Source: Porticoccaceae bacterium | GTDB lineage: Bacteria > Pseudomonadota > Gammaproteobacteria > Pseudomonadales > Porticoccaceae | Assembly: GCA_024639885.1 (NCBI GenBank) | Contig: JAHEGD010000014.1 | Span: 39,919-103,918 of the forward strand | Reading direction: 5' to 3' | Length of the DNA stretch: 64,000 nucleotides | Part shown: positions 9,895 through 17,865 of the stretch, in pieces | Layout of the letters: each line of letters begins with the position of its first letter | Position numbering within the stretch: position 1 is the first letter of the stretch | Position numbers and translations under genes: made by a program | Notes under the pieces: model-generated | What the model saw: only the letters and a program-made list of their open reading frames with translations | Told to the model about the DNA's origin: nothing | Databases searched by the model: none

Positions 9895-11232
9895 ATGAGC
9901 CAGCCCGCCGATACCGCCACACCGCCCGCCAAAAAGGTCGGCATGATCAGCCTCGGCTGCCCCAAGGCACTGGTCGACTCCGAACGGATTCTCACCCAGC
10001 TGCGCATGGAGGGCTACCAGATATCGCCCAGCTACGACGACGCCGATGTCGTGGTGGTCAACACCTGCGGGTTTATCGACAGCGCCAAACAGGAGTCGCT
10101 GGACGCCATTGGCGAGGCGCTAAAAGAGAACGGCAAGGTGATTGTGACCGGCTGTATGGGTGGCGACGAGCAGCAGATCCGCGCCGTCCACCCGGATGTC
10201 TTGGCGGTATCTGGCGCCCACCAGTACGAGCAGGTGATGGACGCTGTGCACCACTACGCGCCAGCTAGCCAACTGCACGACCCCTACCTCGACTTGGTAC
10301 CGCCACAGGGCATTAAACTGACCCCGCGCCACTACGCCTATTTAAAGATATCGGAGGGCTGCAACCACCGCTGCAGCTTCTGCATTATCCCGTCGCTGCG
10401 CGGCGACCTGGTCAGCCGGCCAATCGGCGATGTACTCGACGAGGCCGAGCGACTGGTCAATGCCGGCACTAAAGAGCTACTGGTGATATCGCAAGACACC
10501 AGCGCCTACGGCATCGACACCAAGTTTAGGACCGGTTTCTGGCAGGGACGGCCGGTTAAAACCCATATGCAGCAGCTCTGTGAGCAGCTTGGCGAGCTCG
10601 GCGCTTGGGTGCGACTGCACTACGTTTACCCCTATCCGCATGTCGATAACCTGATGCCGCTGATGGCCGACGGCAAAATACTGCCCTATCTCGATATCCC
10701 CTTCCAGCACGCCCACCCCGAGGTACTGCGCGCTATGAAGCGCCCCGCCAACGAAGAAAAAGTGCTCGAACGGATTCACCGCTGGCGCCGCGAAGTACCC
10801 GATATGACCCTGCGCAGTACCTTTATTGTCGGCTTCCCCGGCGAGACCGAGGCACAGTTTGACTACCTGCTCGACTGGCTGCGCGAGGCGCAGCTCGACC
10901 GAGTCGGCTGCTTTAAATACGAGGCGGTCGACGGCGCCCCCGCCAACACAATCGCCAACCCAGTCGACGAAGCCGTTAAGCAGGAGCGCTGGGAGCGGTT
11001 TATGGCGGTCCAGCAAGAGATCAGTGCCGCCCGCCTGCAAGCCAAGGTCGGCCGCACCATTGACGTACTGATCGACAGCGTTGATGAGGACGGCGCAGTC
11101 GGCCGCAGCAGTGCCGACGCACCGGAAATTGACGGCAACGTCTATCTCGATGGCCGCACTGATTTAGCGGTCGGCAGTATCGTCAAGGCCACCGTCACTG
11201 CCGCTGATGAGTACGATTTATGGGCCGACTAA
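9895..11232 (+). CDS. rimO: Ribosomal protein S12 methylthiotransferase RimO
   Basis: [22 protein letters not shown]; radical [15 protein letters not shown] tail. Confidence 0.97.
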   Translation: MSQPADTATPPAKKVGMISLGCPKALVDSERILTQLRMEGYQISPSYDDADVVVVNTCGFIDSAKQESLDAIGEALKENGKVIVTGCMGGDEQQIRAVHPDVLAVSGAHQYEQVMDAVHHYAPASQLHDPYLDLVPPQGIKLTPRHYAYLKISEGCNHRCSFCIIPSLRGDLVSRPIGDVLDEAERLVNAGTKELLVISQDTSAYGIDTKFRTGFWQGRPVKTHMQQLCEQLGELGAWVRLHYVYPYPHVDNLMPLMADGKILPYLDIPFQHAHPEVLRAMKRPANEEKVLERIHRWRREVPDMTLRSTFIVGFPGETEAQFDYLLDWLREAQLDRVGCFKYEAVDGAPANTIANPVDEAVKQERWERFMAVQQEISAARLQAKVGRTIDVLIDSVDEDGAVGRSSADAPEIDGNVYLDGRTDLAVGSIVKATVTAADEYDLWAD

Positions 11233-11260
11233 CGGTTGGTAGACCCCAATTCGCAGAGAT

Positions 11261-11291
11261 AAAAAAAGGGCCTCATCCGAGGCCCTTTTTT
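11261..11291. terminator. Bidirectional terminator rimO/slyD
   Basis: AAAAAAAGGGCCTCATCCGAGGCCCTTTTTTG. Confidence 0.85.
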
Positions 11292-11306
11292 GTAACGGCT
11301 AACCGC

Positions 11307-11792
11307 TTAGTGGTGGTGACCACCCGGGCCGTGGACGTGGCCGTGCTCAAGCTCTTCTGCTGAGGCTTCGCGGACATCGGTAATCTCAACATCAAAGTTG
11401 AGTGTCTTGCCGGCCAGCGGGTGGTTGCCGTCGACAGTAACAGTGGTCTCGGTAACCGCGGTAACGGTGACCGGCACAGCGCCGCCCTGTTCGGTTTGGG
11501 CTTCAAACTGCATACCCACTTCGACGCTCTCAACGCCTTGGAAGGCCTCTTTAGGCACTTCTTGGATCATCTCTGGCAGGGTCTCGCCATAGCCTTCGGC
11601 GGGGGCGACGGTCACTTGCATCTTGTCGCCAACGGCTTTGCCGAGCAGCTCTTTCTCAAGGCCGGGGATAATATTGCCGGCACCGTGCAGATAGGCCAAG
11701 GGCTCTTTGCCGGCCGATGAATCGATGGTGGTGCCTTGCTCGTCGGTCAAGGTGTAGTGGAACGCGACAACGCTGTTTTCGGTAATAGCCAT
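11307..11792 (-). CDS. slyD: FKBP-type peptidyl-prolyl isomerase, SlyD-like
   Basis: VVAFHYTLTDEQGTTIDSSAGKEPLAYLHGAGNIIPGLEKEL; His-rich tail GHVHGPGGHHH. Confidence 0.92.
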   Translation of the reverse strand: MAITENSVVAFHYTLTDEQGTTIDSSAGKEPLAYLHGAGNIIPGLEKELLGKAVGDKMQVTVAPAEGYGETLPEMIQEVPKEAFQGVESVEVGMQFEAQTEQGGAVPVTVTAVTETTVTVDGNHPLAGKTLNFDVEITDVREASAEELEHGHVHGPGGHHH

Positions 11793-11920
11793 AAGTGAGG
11801 ACCTCTGCCCTAGTGCGTAAATGGCCGCGCATTATGAAGCAATCACAGCAAAATCGCCAACCCGGCCGGGCCGCCAACTAGTGCTCTTTTTGTCGGGATT
11901 AATGCACTAGTCAGCGCAAT

Positions 11921-11939
11921 CTGTCATATTTGTGTCATC
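11921..11939 (+). promoter_or_regulatory. Pho box upstream of phoB
   Basis: CTGTCATATTT-GTGTCATC direct repeat, 11-bp period. Confidence 0.8.
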
Positions 11940-12017
11940 TACTTTACGAAAAATTTGGGAATAGAAACGATGTGTCCAAGAGACCAGAGTGAACCACACT
12001 GCCACGAGGAATCGACA

Positions 12018-12716
12018 GTGCCCAAACAGTTAATTTTAGTCGTAGAGGATGAACCGGCGATCCGCGAGATGCTCGCGATCGCACTGGAGGCGGCCGACTA
12101 CCGCGTGATTACCGCCAGCGACGCACAGAGTGCTCACGGCCGAATTATCGACGACAAGCCCGATTTAGTACTGCTCGACTGGATGATGCCCGGCACCACC
12201 GGGCTAGAGCTACTGCGCCGGCTGCGCCGCAACGACATCACTGCCAAACTGCCGATTGTGATGTTGACCGCCAAGACCGATGAAGATGCCACCATCACCG
12301 GCCTGGATGCCGGCGCCGACGATTACATTCAAAAGCCGTTCTCGCCGCGTGAATTGATCGCCCGCATCAAAGCGGTACTGCGCCGGCTAGGACGCGAAGA
12401 GCTGGTCGACCCGATCAAAGTCGACGAGCTGGATTTTGACCCAGTCTGCCACCGGGTGACTATCGCCGGTGAAGCAGTAACCCTCGGCCCCACCGAATAC
12501 CGTCTGTTACAGTTCTTTTTGACCCACCAGGAGCGCGTCTACTCGCGCGACCAGATCCTTGACTACGTCTGGGGTGGCAATGCTTACCTCGACGAGCGCA
12601 CCGTAGATGTCCACATCCGGCGGCTGCGCAAAGCCATCTCTAACCAAGGTTACGAGCGCTACATTCAGACCGTTCGCGGTGCCGGCTACCGCTTTTCAAA
12701 GCTGACCGGCGAATAA
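12018..12716 (+). CDS. phoB: Phosphate regulon response regulator PhoB
   Basis: PKQLILVVEDEPAIREMLAIAL...winged helix DERTVDVHIRRLRKAI; GTG start at 12018 preferred over upstream extension. Confidence 0.95.
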   Translation: MPKQLILVVEDEPAIREMLAIALEAADYRVITASDAQSAHGRIIDDKPDLVLLDWMMPGTTGLELLRRLRRNDITAKLPIVMLTAKTDEDATITGLDAGADDYIQKPFSPRELIARIKAVLRRLGREELVDPIKVDELDFDPVCHRVTIAGEAVTLGPTEYRLLQFFLTHQERVYSRDQILDYVWGGNAYLDERTVDVHIRRLRKAISNQGYERYIQTVRGAGYRFSKLTGE

Positions 12717-12724
12717 ACGCTCGC

Positions 12725-12904
12725 TTAGGCGCGAACGCGCTGTGGCTGCTCGCTGCTGGCCACAAATTCACGGATAAAACGGCGCACCTCTCGCGCGGCG
12801 CTGGTGTCGAGCTCATCGCACAGCGCTAGGAACGAATCTTTGTCCTCTTTATTGAGCCTGATGATCAGCTGGCTGTCTTTACTGCGCTTTTTCTCTTTAC
12901 TCAC
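12725..12904 (-). CDS. Small ribbon-helix-helix-like protein, 59 aa (not in ORF track)
   Basis: GTG start: MSKEKKRSKDSQLIIRLNKEDKDSFLALCDELDTSAAREVRRFIREFVASSEQPQRVRA; beta-strand + two helices pattern typical of RHH/CopG; Pho box upstream. Confidence 0.75.
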   Translation of the reverse strand: MSKEKKRSKDSQLIIRLNKEDKDSFLALCDELDTSAAREVRRFIREFVASSEQPQRVRA

Positions 12905-12980
12905 GGCTCCGCTCCTGCCTGTTCATCGATAATGCTGCTGTACTGCGTTTTGTTATACATCGGCTATGAGCTTAAAGTGC

Positions 12981-13013
12981 TTTTATGACAATTTAGCGAC
13001 AATTAGATGGCAG
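12981..13013 (-). promoter_or_regulatory. Three-unit Pho box upstream of the 59-aa ORF
   Basis: Minus strand CTGCCATCTAA|TTGTCGCTAAA|TTGTCATAAAA, three 11-bp units. Confidence 0.65.
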
Positions 13014-13032
13014 TCCAGCCGAATTAAACAGC

Positions 13033-13061
13033 AAAAAAAACCCGGCAAGCCGGGGTTTTTT
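13033..13061. terminator. Bidirectional terminator downstream of TonB-receptor remnant
   Basis: AAAAAAAACCCGGCAAGCCGGGGTTTTTT. Confidence 0.8.
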
Positions 13062-13080
13062 ATTGCCACTGCAGGGCTGT

Positions 13081-13545
13081 TTAGAACGACCATTGGTAGT
13101 CGAGTGAGACCGACATACCCGGCGCTTTGGTGAAGGTCACCACGCCGTTTTGTTCAATTTCGATCGACTCGTCGAGCAGATTCTTAACCTTGAGCTTGAT
13201 GGTTGAACTCTCGTCCGGGTAGAACGAGTAAGTCATATCCAGCGAGTGGAACGGCTGCTCGAATGAGTCGGCCGAACCATTGCGCCCAGCCAAATAGAGC
13301 CGCTCATCAAATACGTTATAGACGACCATCGCCGCGTGCTTGCCGTCATTAGAGTCGTAGCCCAACTGCATATTGAAAGCGAGATCCGAGGCGCCGGTCA
13401 TATTACGCACCGGGTTGGTCGGCGCATCGGCATCACTACCGCTAGCCACCAGTTCGGTGTCCAGTGCGGTAAGGTTGCCGGCAACAAAGAATGGCGTGAA
13501 GCTATCACCCAAAAACGCCAAGCTCTTCAGCACTTGCCACCGAAC
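13081..13545 (-). pseudogene. C-terminal remnant of a TonB-dependent receptor
   Basis: Reads ...NMTGASDLAFNMQLGYDSNDGKHAAMVVYNVFDERLYLAGRNGSADSFEQPFHSLDMTYSFYPDESSTIKLKVKNLLDESIEIEQNGVV...SVSLDYQWSF* (beta-barrel end with terminal aromatic); no plug domain. The N-terminal part of ORF 13081..13677 is antisense to phoR, so the upstream boundary is approximate. Confidence 0.75.
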
Positions 13546-13619
13546 CGCAATTGACGGTTGCAGCGCCGCCCCGCTAAAGGCAGACTGCGGCTTTAATTCG
13601 CCCACCGCAGGAGAGCGCC

Positions 13620-14909
13620 ATGCGCCCAGGCCTACAGACCGAGTTTTGGCGTATCGCCTATGTGGGGCTGTTCTCACTGCTGTTTGGTCTCAGCGTCGGC
13701 TACCCGGCCGAGCTGCTACTGCTTGGCGGTGCGCTCTATATGGCGTGGACTTTCAACACCATCGAGCGGCTGTTTCGCTGGATCGACCGCGGCATGCGCG
13801 GCAGCCCGCCTGACCAGGGCGGCGTCTGGAGCGAAATCGGCAACACCCTCAACCGCCAAAAGCGCCGCGACAAAGCCCGCACCGGCAAGTTGCGCTCTAC
13901 TATTGCGCGCATCTCCAGCCTCACCGAGGCGCTCGATGAGGGCATTGTGGTCGTTCGCGACGACTTAACCGTCGATCTCTGGAACAGCGCGGCCAAGCAG
14001 TACCTACAGCTGCGCAGCAGCGACCGCGGTGCGCCGATCACCAACCTGCTGCGCCAGCCCGAGTTTGTCAGCTACATTGCCCAACGGCCGTTTGCCGGCG
14101 AAGTCGAGTTGCAGTTAGGGGTGCGCGGCGAGCGCACGGTAAAAATATCCGCCTCTGAATTTGGCCGCGGCGAAATTGTCGTGGTGATCCACGACGTCAC
14201 CGCACTGCGCCAGCTTGAGCGGCTGCGCACCGAGTTTGTCGGCAATGTCTCACACGAGCTGCGCACCCCGTTGACCGTCATCAAGGGCTATGTCGAAACG
14301 CTCGGCGATGTGATCGACCCCCAACAGGCCGCAACCCATCGCGCGCTCGGCCAAATTGGCGAGCAGGTGAAGCGGATGCAGGCGCTCGCCGACGATTTAA
14401 TTGTCATGTCCAAGCTCGAGTCGGCAGGCGCTGTCGAATGTAGCGAGCCGGTCGCGGTGATGGCCGTGGTTGAGCAGCTGCTGGCCGACGCCAACAAGCT
14501 CAGCGACGGCCGCCACACCATTGAGCTGAACGCGCCGGACAATGCCGCCAACTGGCAGTTGCTGGTCCGCCAAGAGGATCTGGCCAGCGCGCTGGGCAAT
14601 ATTCTGTTTAACGCGGTCAGTCACAATCCGGGCGGCTGCACGATTACCATGCAGCTGCGGCAGATGGGCGGCCAACTAGAGGTGGCGATAAAGGATAATG
14701 GGGTCGGCATCGCCAGCGAGGCAGTGCCGCGCATCACCGAGCGGTTTTACCGCGCCGACAGCAGCCGCAACTCTGAGACCGGCGGCAGTGGGCTCGGCTT
14801 GGCGATCGTCAAACACATTGTCCAGCGCTACGGTGGCGATCTCAGCGTAGAGAGCCGGCTCGGCGCCGGCAGCACCTTTACCTGCACACTGCCGCTGGCC
14901 GACGGCTAA
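13620..14909 (+). CDS. phoR: Phosphate regulon sensor kinase PhoR
   Basis: HisKA (FVGNVSHELRTPLTVIKGYVETL), HATPase (GGSGLGLAIVKHIVQRYGG), two N-terminal TMs. Confidence 0.94.
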   Translation: MRPGLQTEFWRIAYVGLFSLLFGLSVGYPAELLLLGGALYMAWTFNTIERLFRWIDRGMRGSPPDQGGVWSEIGNTLNRQKRRDKARTGKLRSTIARISSLTEALDEGIVVVRDDLTVDLWNSAAKQYLQLRSSDRGAPITNLLRQPEFVSYIAQRPFAGEVELQLGVRGERTVKISASEFGRGEIVVVIHDVTALRQLERLRTEFVGNVSHELRTPLTVIKGYVETLGDVIDPQQAATHRALGQIGEQVKRMQALADDLIVMSKLESAGAVECSEPVAVMAVVEQLLADANKLSDGRHTIELNAPDNAANWQLLVRQEDLASALGNILFNAVSHNPGGCTITMQLRQMGGQLEVAIKDNGVGIASEAVPRITERFYRADSSRNSETGGSGLGLAIVKHIVQRYGGDLSVESRLGAGSTFTCTLPLADG

Positions 14910-15391
14910 CGGGCCGCGCAGCTAAACCGGTAATAGAGGTAGTACTTGCCGGCCCGCAGCGGGTCGCTAACTGCCCGCTTGGGCTCGCTGCGCTGGCCGT
15001 CGACCGCCCAGCCGTCGCTGCAGTAGTGAGCCATCTGCAGGTGCAGCCGCGCAATGGCGAAGGTGACCGACTCTTCAAAGGCCGCGTCGGCGCGCAGTGA
15101 GTAGGGCTCGCGCGCCTCGTAGTGGGCGCCCGGCGTATGGTTGAGCGAGCCCGGCGCGACCACCTTGTGCTCACGGATAATCCCTGCGCTACCAACCGCC
15201 GCATCGTAAAGCCGCTCAACCGGCAGCGCCGATGGCGAGGGCGCCGCGCTCGGCTCCGGCTCGCAGTCGATAATTTGATCGGCGAAGTCGAGCCGATCGG
15301 CGCTGTCGGCGTCAAAGCTACAGTTGGCTCTGCTGTCGGCCGTCGCCAGCAGAGCGGCCAGCAGCAGCGCAATTTGGTAACCCTTAACCAT
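14906..15391 (-). CDS. Hypothetical secreted protein in the Pho locus
   Basis: 161 aa; signal-like MVKGYQIALLLAALLATADSRA; 4-bp overlap with phoR 3' end; scattered Cys residues. Confidence 0.6.
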   Translation of the reverse strand: MVKGYQIALLLAALLATADSRANCSFDADSADRLDFADQIIDCEPEPSAAPSPSALPVERLYDAAVGSAGIIREHKVVAPGSLNHTPGAHYEAREPYSLRADAAFEESVTFAIARLHLQMAHYCSDGWAVDGQRSEPKRAVSDPLRAGKYYLYYRFSCAAR

Positions 15392-15423
15392 AACAATCTC
15401 CAGTGGGCGACCACCGCCCAGAC

Positions 15424-15462
15424 GTAAAAAAGGCCGCCCAGCGCAACACTGGGCGGCCGCTC
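15424..15462 (-). terminator. Terminator downstream of the porin gene
   Basis: GGCCGCCCAG-CGCAACA-CTGGGCGGCC with flanking A/T run. Confidence 0.7.
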
Positions 15463-15475
15463 GACAGCAGTCTAA

Positions 15476-16423
15476 TTAGAATTTGTGCTCCATACCAACG
15501 CCGAGGTAGTCGTGGTCGTCACTGCCATCTTCGTTGGCGGTGTAAAAACCGTACAGCTTGGTTGAGCTGGCCAGTTTGTAGTCGGCACCGATGCTAAGGG
15601 TCTGCTTGTCGCTGTCGCCACTGTCGCTGTCGACACTGCCGTACTGGGCTTTCAGCGTGATGTCGTCGAGTTTGTAGGCGGCGCTGACAAAATAGCCGTC
15701 CTCATCTACATCGCCATCGTCTTGCGCGCTCTCATTTTGCTGGTAGATAAAGCCAAGCTGCAGCGCCTGCAGCTGGTATTGAGCCACCAAGCGCAGCAGA
15801 TCTTGGCCCTTGACGTCGTCGTCGCCAGCTACCGCCAGGTAGAGGTCGCCGCTGCTGTAAGAGAGCGAATAAGAGACGCCGTCGGCGAGGCCGCCGTTGC
15901 CGTTGGCGTCATCTTCGCCGGGCATGACTGCCACGCTGGCTGCAAAGCCGTTGATGGTTGGCGAGGTGTAGGCGACCATGTTTTTAGCGCGGGTCTCACC
16001 GTCAAGTAACACCTTCAAATCCCCGTCGAGGTCGTTGAACAGGTCGACCTTGTTCTGCGCCATTTTGGTCGGGGTGTCGTGGTTGCCGGCCCACACCATA
16101 CCGTAACTACCTTTAAGGCCGACCATAATGTTGCGCTGTTTGAACGGGCTGTCGCCCGAGCAGATACCGTCATCGGCGCAGACTTCAAACTCGGCCTTAT
16201 AGATGGCGTAGAGGTCGGGCTTGAGCTCTGATTTACCCTTCACACCCAGCCGCGAGGCGTTGCTGTTGAGTTTGTACTCGTCGCTGCCGGGCCCCTCGTC
16301 AGAGTCGACCACCGACAGGTTGACCTTGCCGTAGATGCTGCCATCGAGTGGCCCCGCCGCCCAGGCTGGCAGCGCCATCGCGCCGGCGACTAGTGGCAAC
16401 CAAAATTTTGCAGTGCTGTTCAT
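15476..16423 (-). CDS. Gram-negative outer-membrane porin, probably phosphate-starvation induced
   Basis: Signal peptide; GPLDGSIYGKVNLSVVDSDEG...SKLGVKGKSELKPDLYAIYKAEFE-like porin pattern; C-terminal ...YLGVGMEHKF; Pho boxes upstream. Confidence 0.88.
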   Translation of the reverse strand: MNSTAKFWLPLVAGAMALPAWAAGPLDGSIYGKVNLSVVDSDEGPGSDEYKLNSNASRLGVKGKSELKPDLYAIYKAEFEVCADDGICSGDSPFKQRNIMVGLKGSYGMVWAGNHDTPTKMAQNKVDLFNDLDGDLKVLLDGETRAKNMVAYTSPTINGFAASVAVMPGEDDANGNGGLADGVSYSLSYSSGDLYLAVAGDDDVKGQDLLRLVAQYQLQALQLGFIYQQNESAQDDGDVDEDGYFVSAAYKLDDITLKAQYGSVDSDSGDSDKQTLSIGADYKLASSTKLYGFYTANEDGSDDHDYLGVGMEHKF

Positions 16424-16462
16424 AACTTCTCCGCTCTAGTGGTGGCGCTAGTTGTGCGCCGC

Positions 16463-16539
16463 TAACATGACATTTTTGAGTCACTTGCATGAAGCAACGG
16501 TGACAATAATGCTGCAGCTTTGTGACATTAATATGACAA
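16463..16539 (-). promoter_or_regulatory. Extended Pho-box array upstream of porin
   Basis: Minus strand in 11-bp units: TTGTCATATTA|ATGTCACAAAG|CTGCAGCATTA|TTGTCACCGTT|GCTTCATGCAA|GTGACTCAAAA|ATGTCATGTTA. Confidence 0.65.
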
Positions 16540-16576
16540 CTGGCCGCGGTCGCCACGCTACCCCATCCACAGCCGG

Positions 16577-16595
16577 TTGTCATATTACTGTCATA
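16577..16595 (+). promoter_or_regulatory. Pho box upstream of pstS
   Basis: TTGTCATATTA-CTGTCATA. Confidence 0.85.
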
Positions 16596-16686
16596 AAGTC
16601 GTCTTAATCTGCTCACCGTCAGATTGTGTAATTGGCCTAACGCCAACTACTGCCCACGCTGTCAAACGCATGCAAACGAGGTCACT

Positions 16687-17736
16687 ATGAAAAATTATCT
16701 GCTCACCACCGCTGCGCTCGGCGCCGCACTGTTTACCAGCCAGGCGGCGATGGCCCGCGACACGATCGAAATTGTCGGCTCATCAACGGTCTACCCCTTC
16801 GCCACCGTGGTTGCCGAGCGCTACGGCCGCGGCAGCGGCGGTGCCACCCCGAAGATTGAAGCGACCGGCTCTGGCGGCGGTTTGAAGCTGTTCTGCTCCG
16901 GCGTTGGCGCCAGCTTCCCGGACATTACCAACTCATCGCGACGCATCAAGGCGTCTGAATTTGCGCTCTGCCAGTCTAACGGTGTCAGCGACATCATCGA
17001 GGTACAGATCGGCTTTGACGGTATTGTGATTGCCAATGCCAAGGGTAAGCCGGCACTCGACATCAGCCGTCGCGACCTGTTCTTGGCACTGGCCAAGCAG
17101 GTACCAAGCGACAGCGGCGCACTGATCGACAACCCCTACACCCGCTGGTCGCAAATTAACCCCGCGCTGCCCGATGCCGCCATTGAAGTACTCGGCCCGC
17201 CGCCCACCTCGGGTACCCGCGACGCCTTTGCCGAGCTCGCCCTAGAGGGCGGCTGCAAGAGCTTCCCGGCGATCGCAGCGATGAAGAAAAGCGACAAGCA
17301 AGCCTACAAAACCGTCTGCCACACAGTGCGCGAGGATGGCGTCTACATCGAAGCTGGCGAGAACGACAACCTCATCGTTCAGAAGCTTGAGGCCAACCCC
17401 AGCGCACTGGGCATCTTCGGCTTTAGCTTTCTCGACCAGAACGCCGACAAAGTTCAGGGGTCCAGCATTGAAGGGGTAGAGCCGACCTTTGACTCAATCG
17501 CCGATAAGAGCTACCCGGTATCGCGACCGCTCTACTTCTATGTCAAAAAAGCCCACGTCGGCGTCGTACCCGGCATCGAGGGCTTCCTGGCCGAGTTCAC
17601 CAGCGAAAAAGCCTGGGGTGACGAGGGCTACCTGGCCGAGAAAGGGATGATTCCGCTACCCCGCGCCGACCGTTTTGCGCTGGCTGCCGCAGTGGCCAGC
17701 TTGACTGCCATGACCGGCGAAGAGCCATTGAAGTAA
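16687..17736 (+). CDS. pstS: Phosphate ABC transporter substrate-binding protein PstS
   Basis: RDTIEIVGSSTVYPFATVVAERYGRGSGGATPKIEATGSGGGLKLFCSGVG; starts at ATG 16687. Confidence 0.94.
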   Translation: MKNYLLTTAALGAALFTSQAAMARDTIEIVGSSTVYPFATVVAERYGRGSGGATPKIEATGSGGGLKLFCSGVGASFPDITNSSRRIKASEFALCQSNGVSDIIEVQIGFDGIVIANAKGKPALDISRRDLFLALAKQVPSDSGALIDNPYTRWSQINPALPDAAIEVLGPPPTSGTRDAFAELALEGGCKSFPAIAAMKKSDKQAYKTVCHTVREDGVYIEAGENDNLIVQKLEANPSALGIFGFSFLDQNADKVQGSSIEGVEPTFDSIADKSYPVSRPLYFYVKKAHVGVVPGIEGFLAEFTSEKAWGDEGYLAEKGMIPLPRADRFALAAAVASLTAMTGEEPLK

Positions 17737-17865
17737 GCGGCGAAAATCGGCACCATGACGGCTCGCTTGGTAACCCCAAGCGGGCCGTATTAACAACCGC
17801 ATAAGCGAACAACCAGCACTGAATAAGCCGGCCTCGGCGCCGAGCAAAAAGGGGTAGTCACTACC

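Noticed and set aside
13546-13677. N-terminal part of the 198-aa ORF 13081..13677
   Set aside because: Basic, low-quality sequence antisense to the phoR start; not part of the TonB-receptor homology
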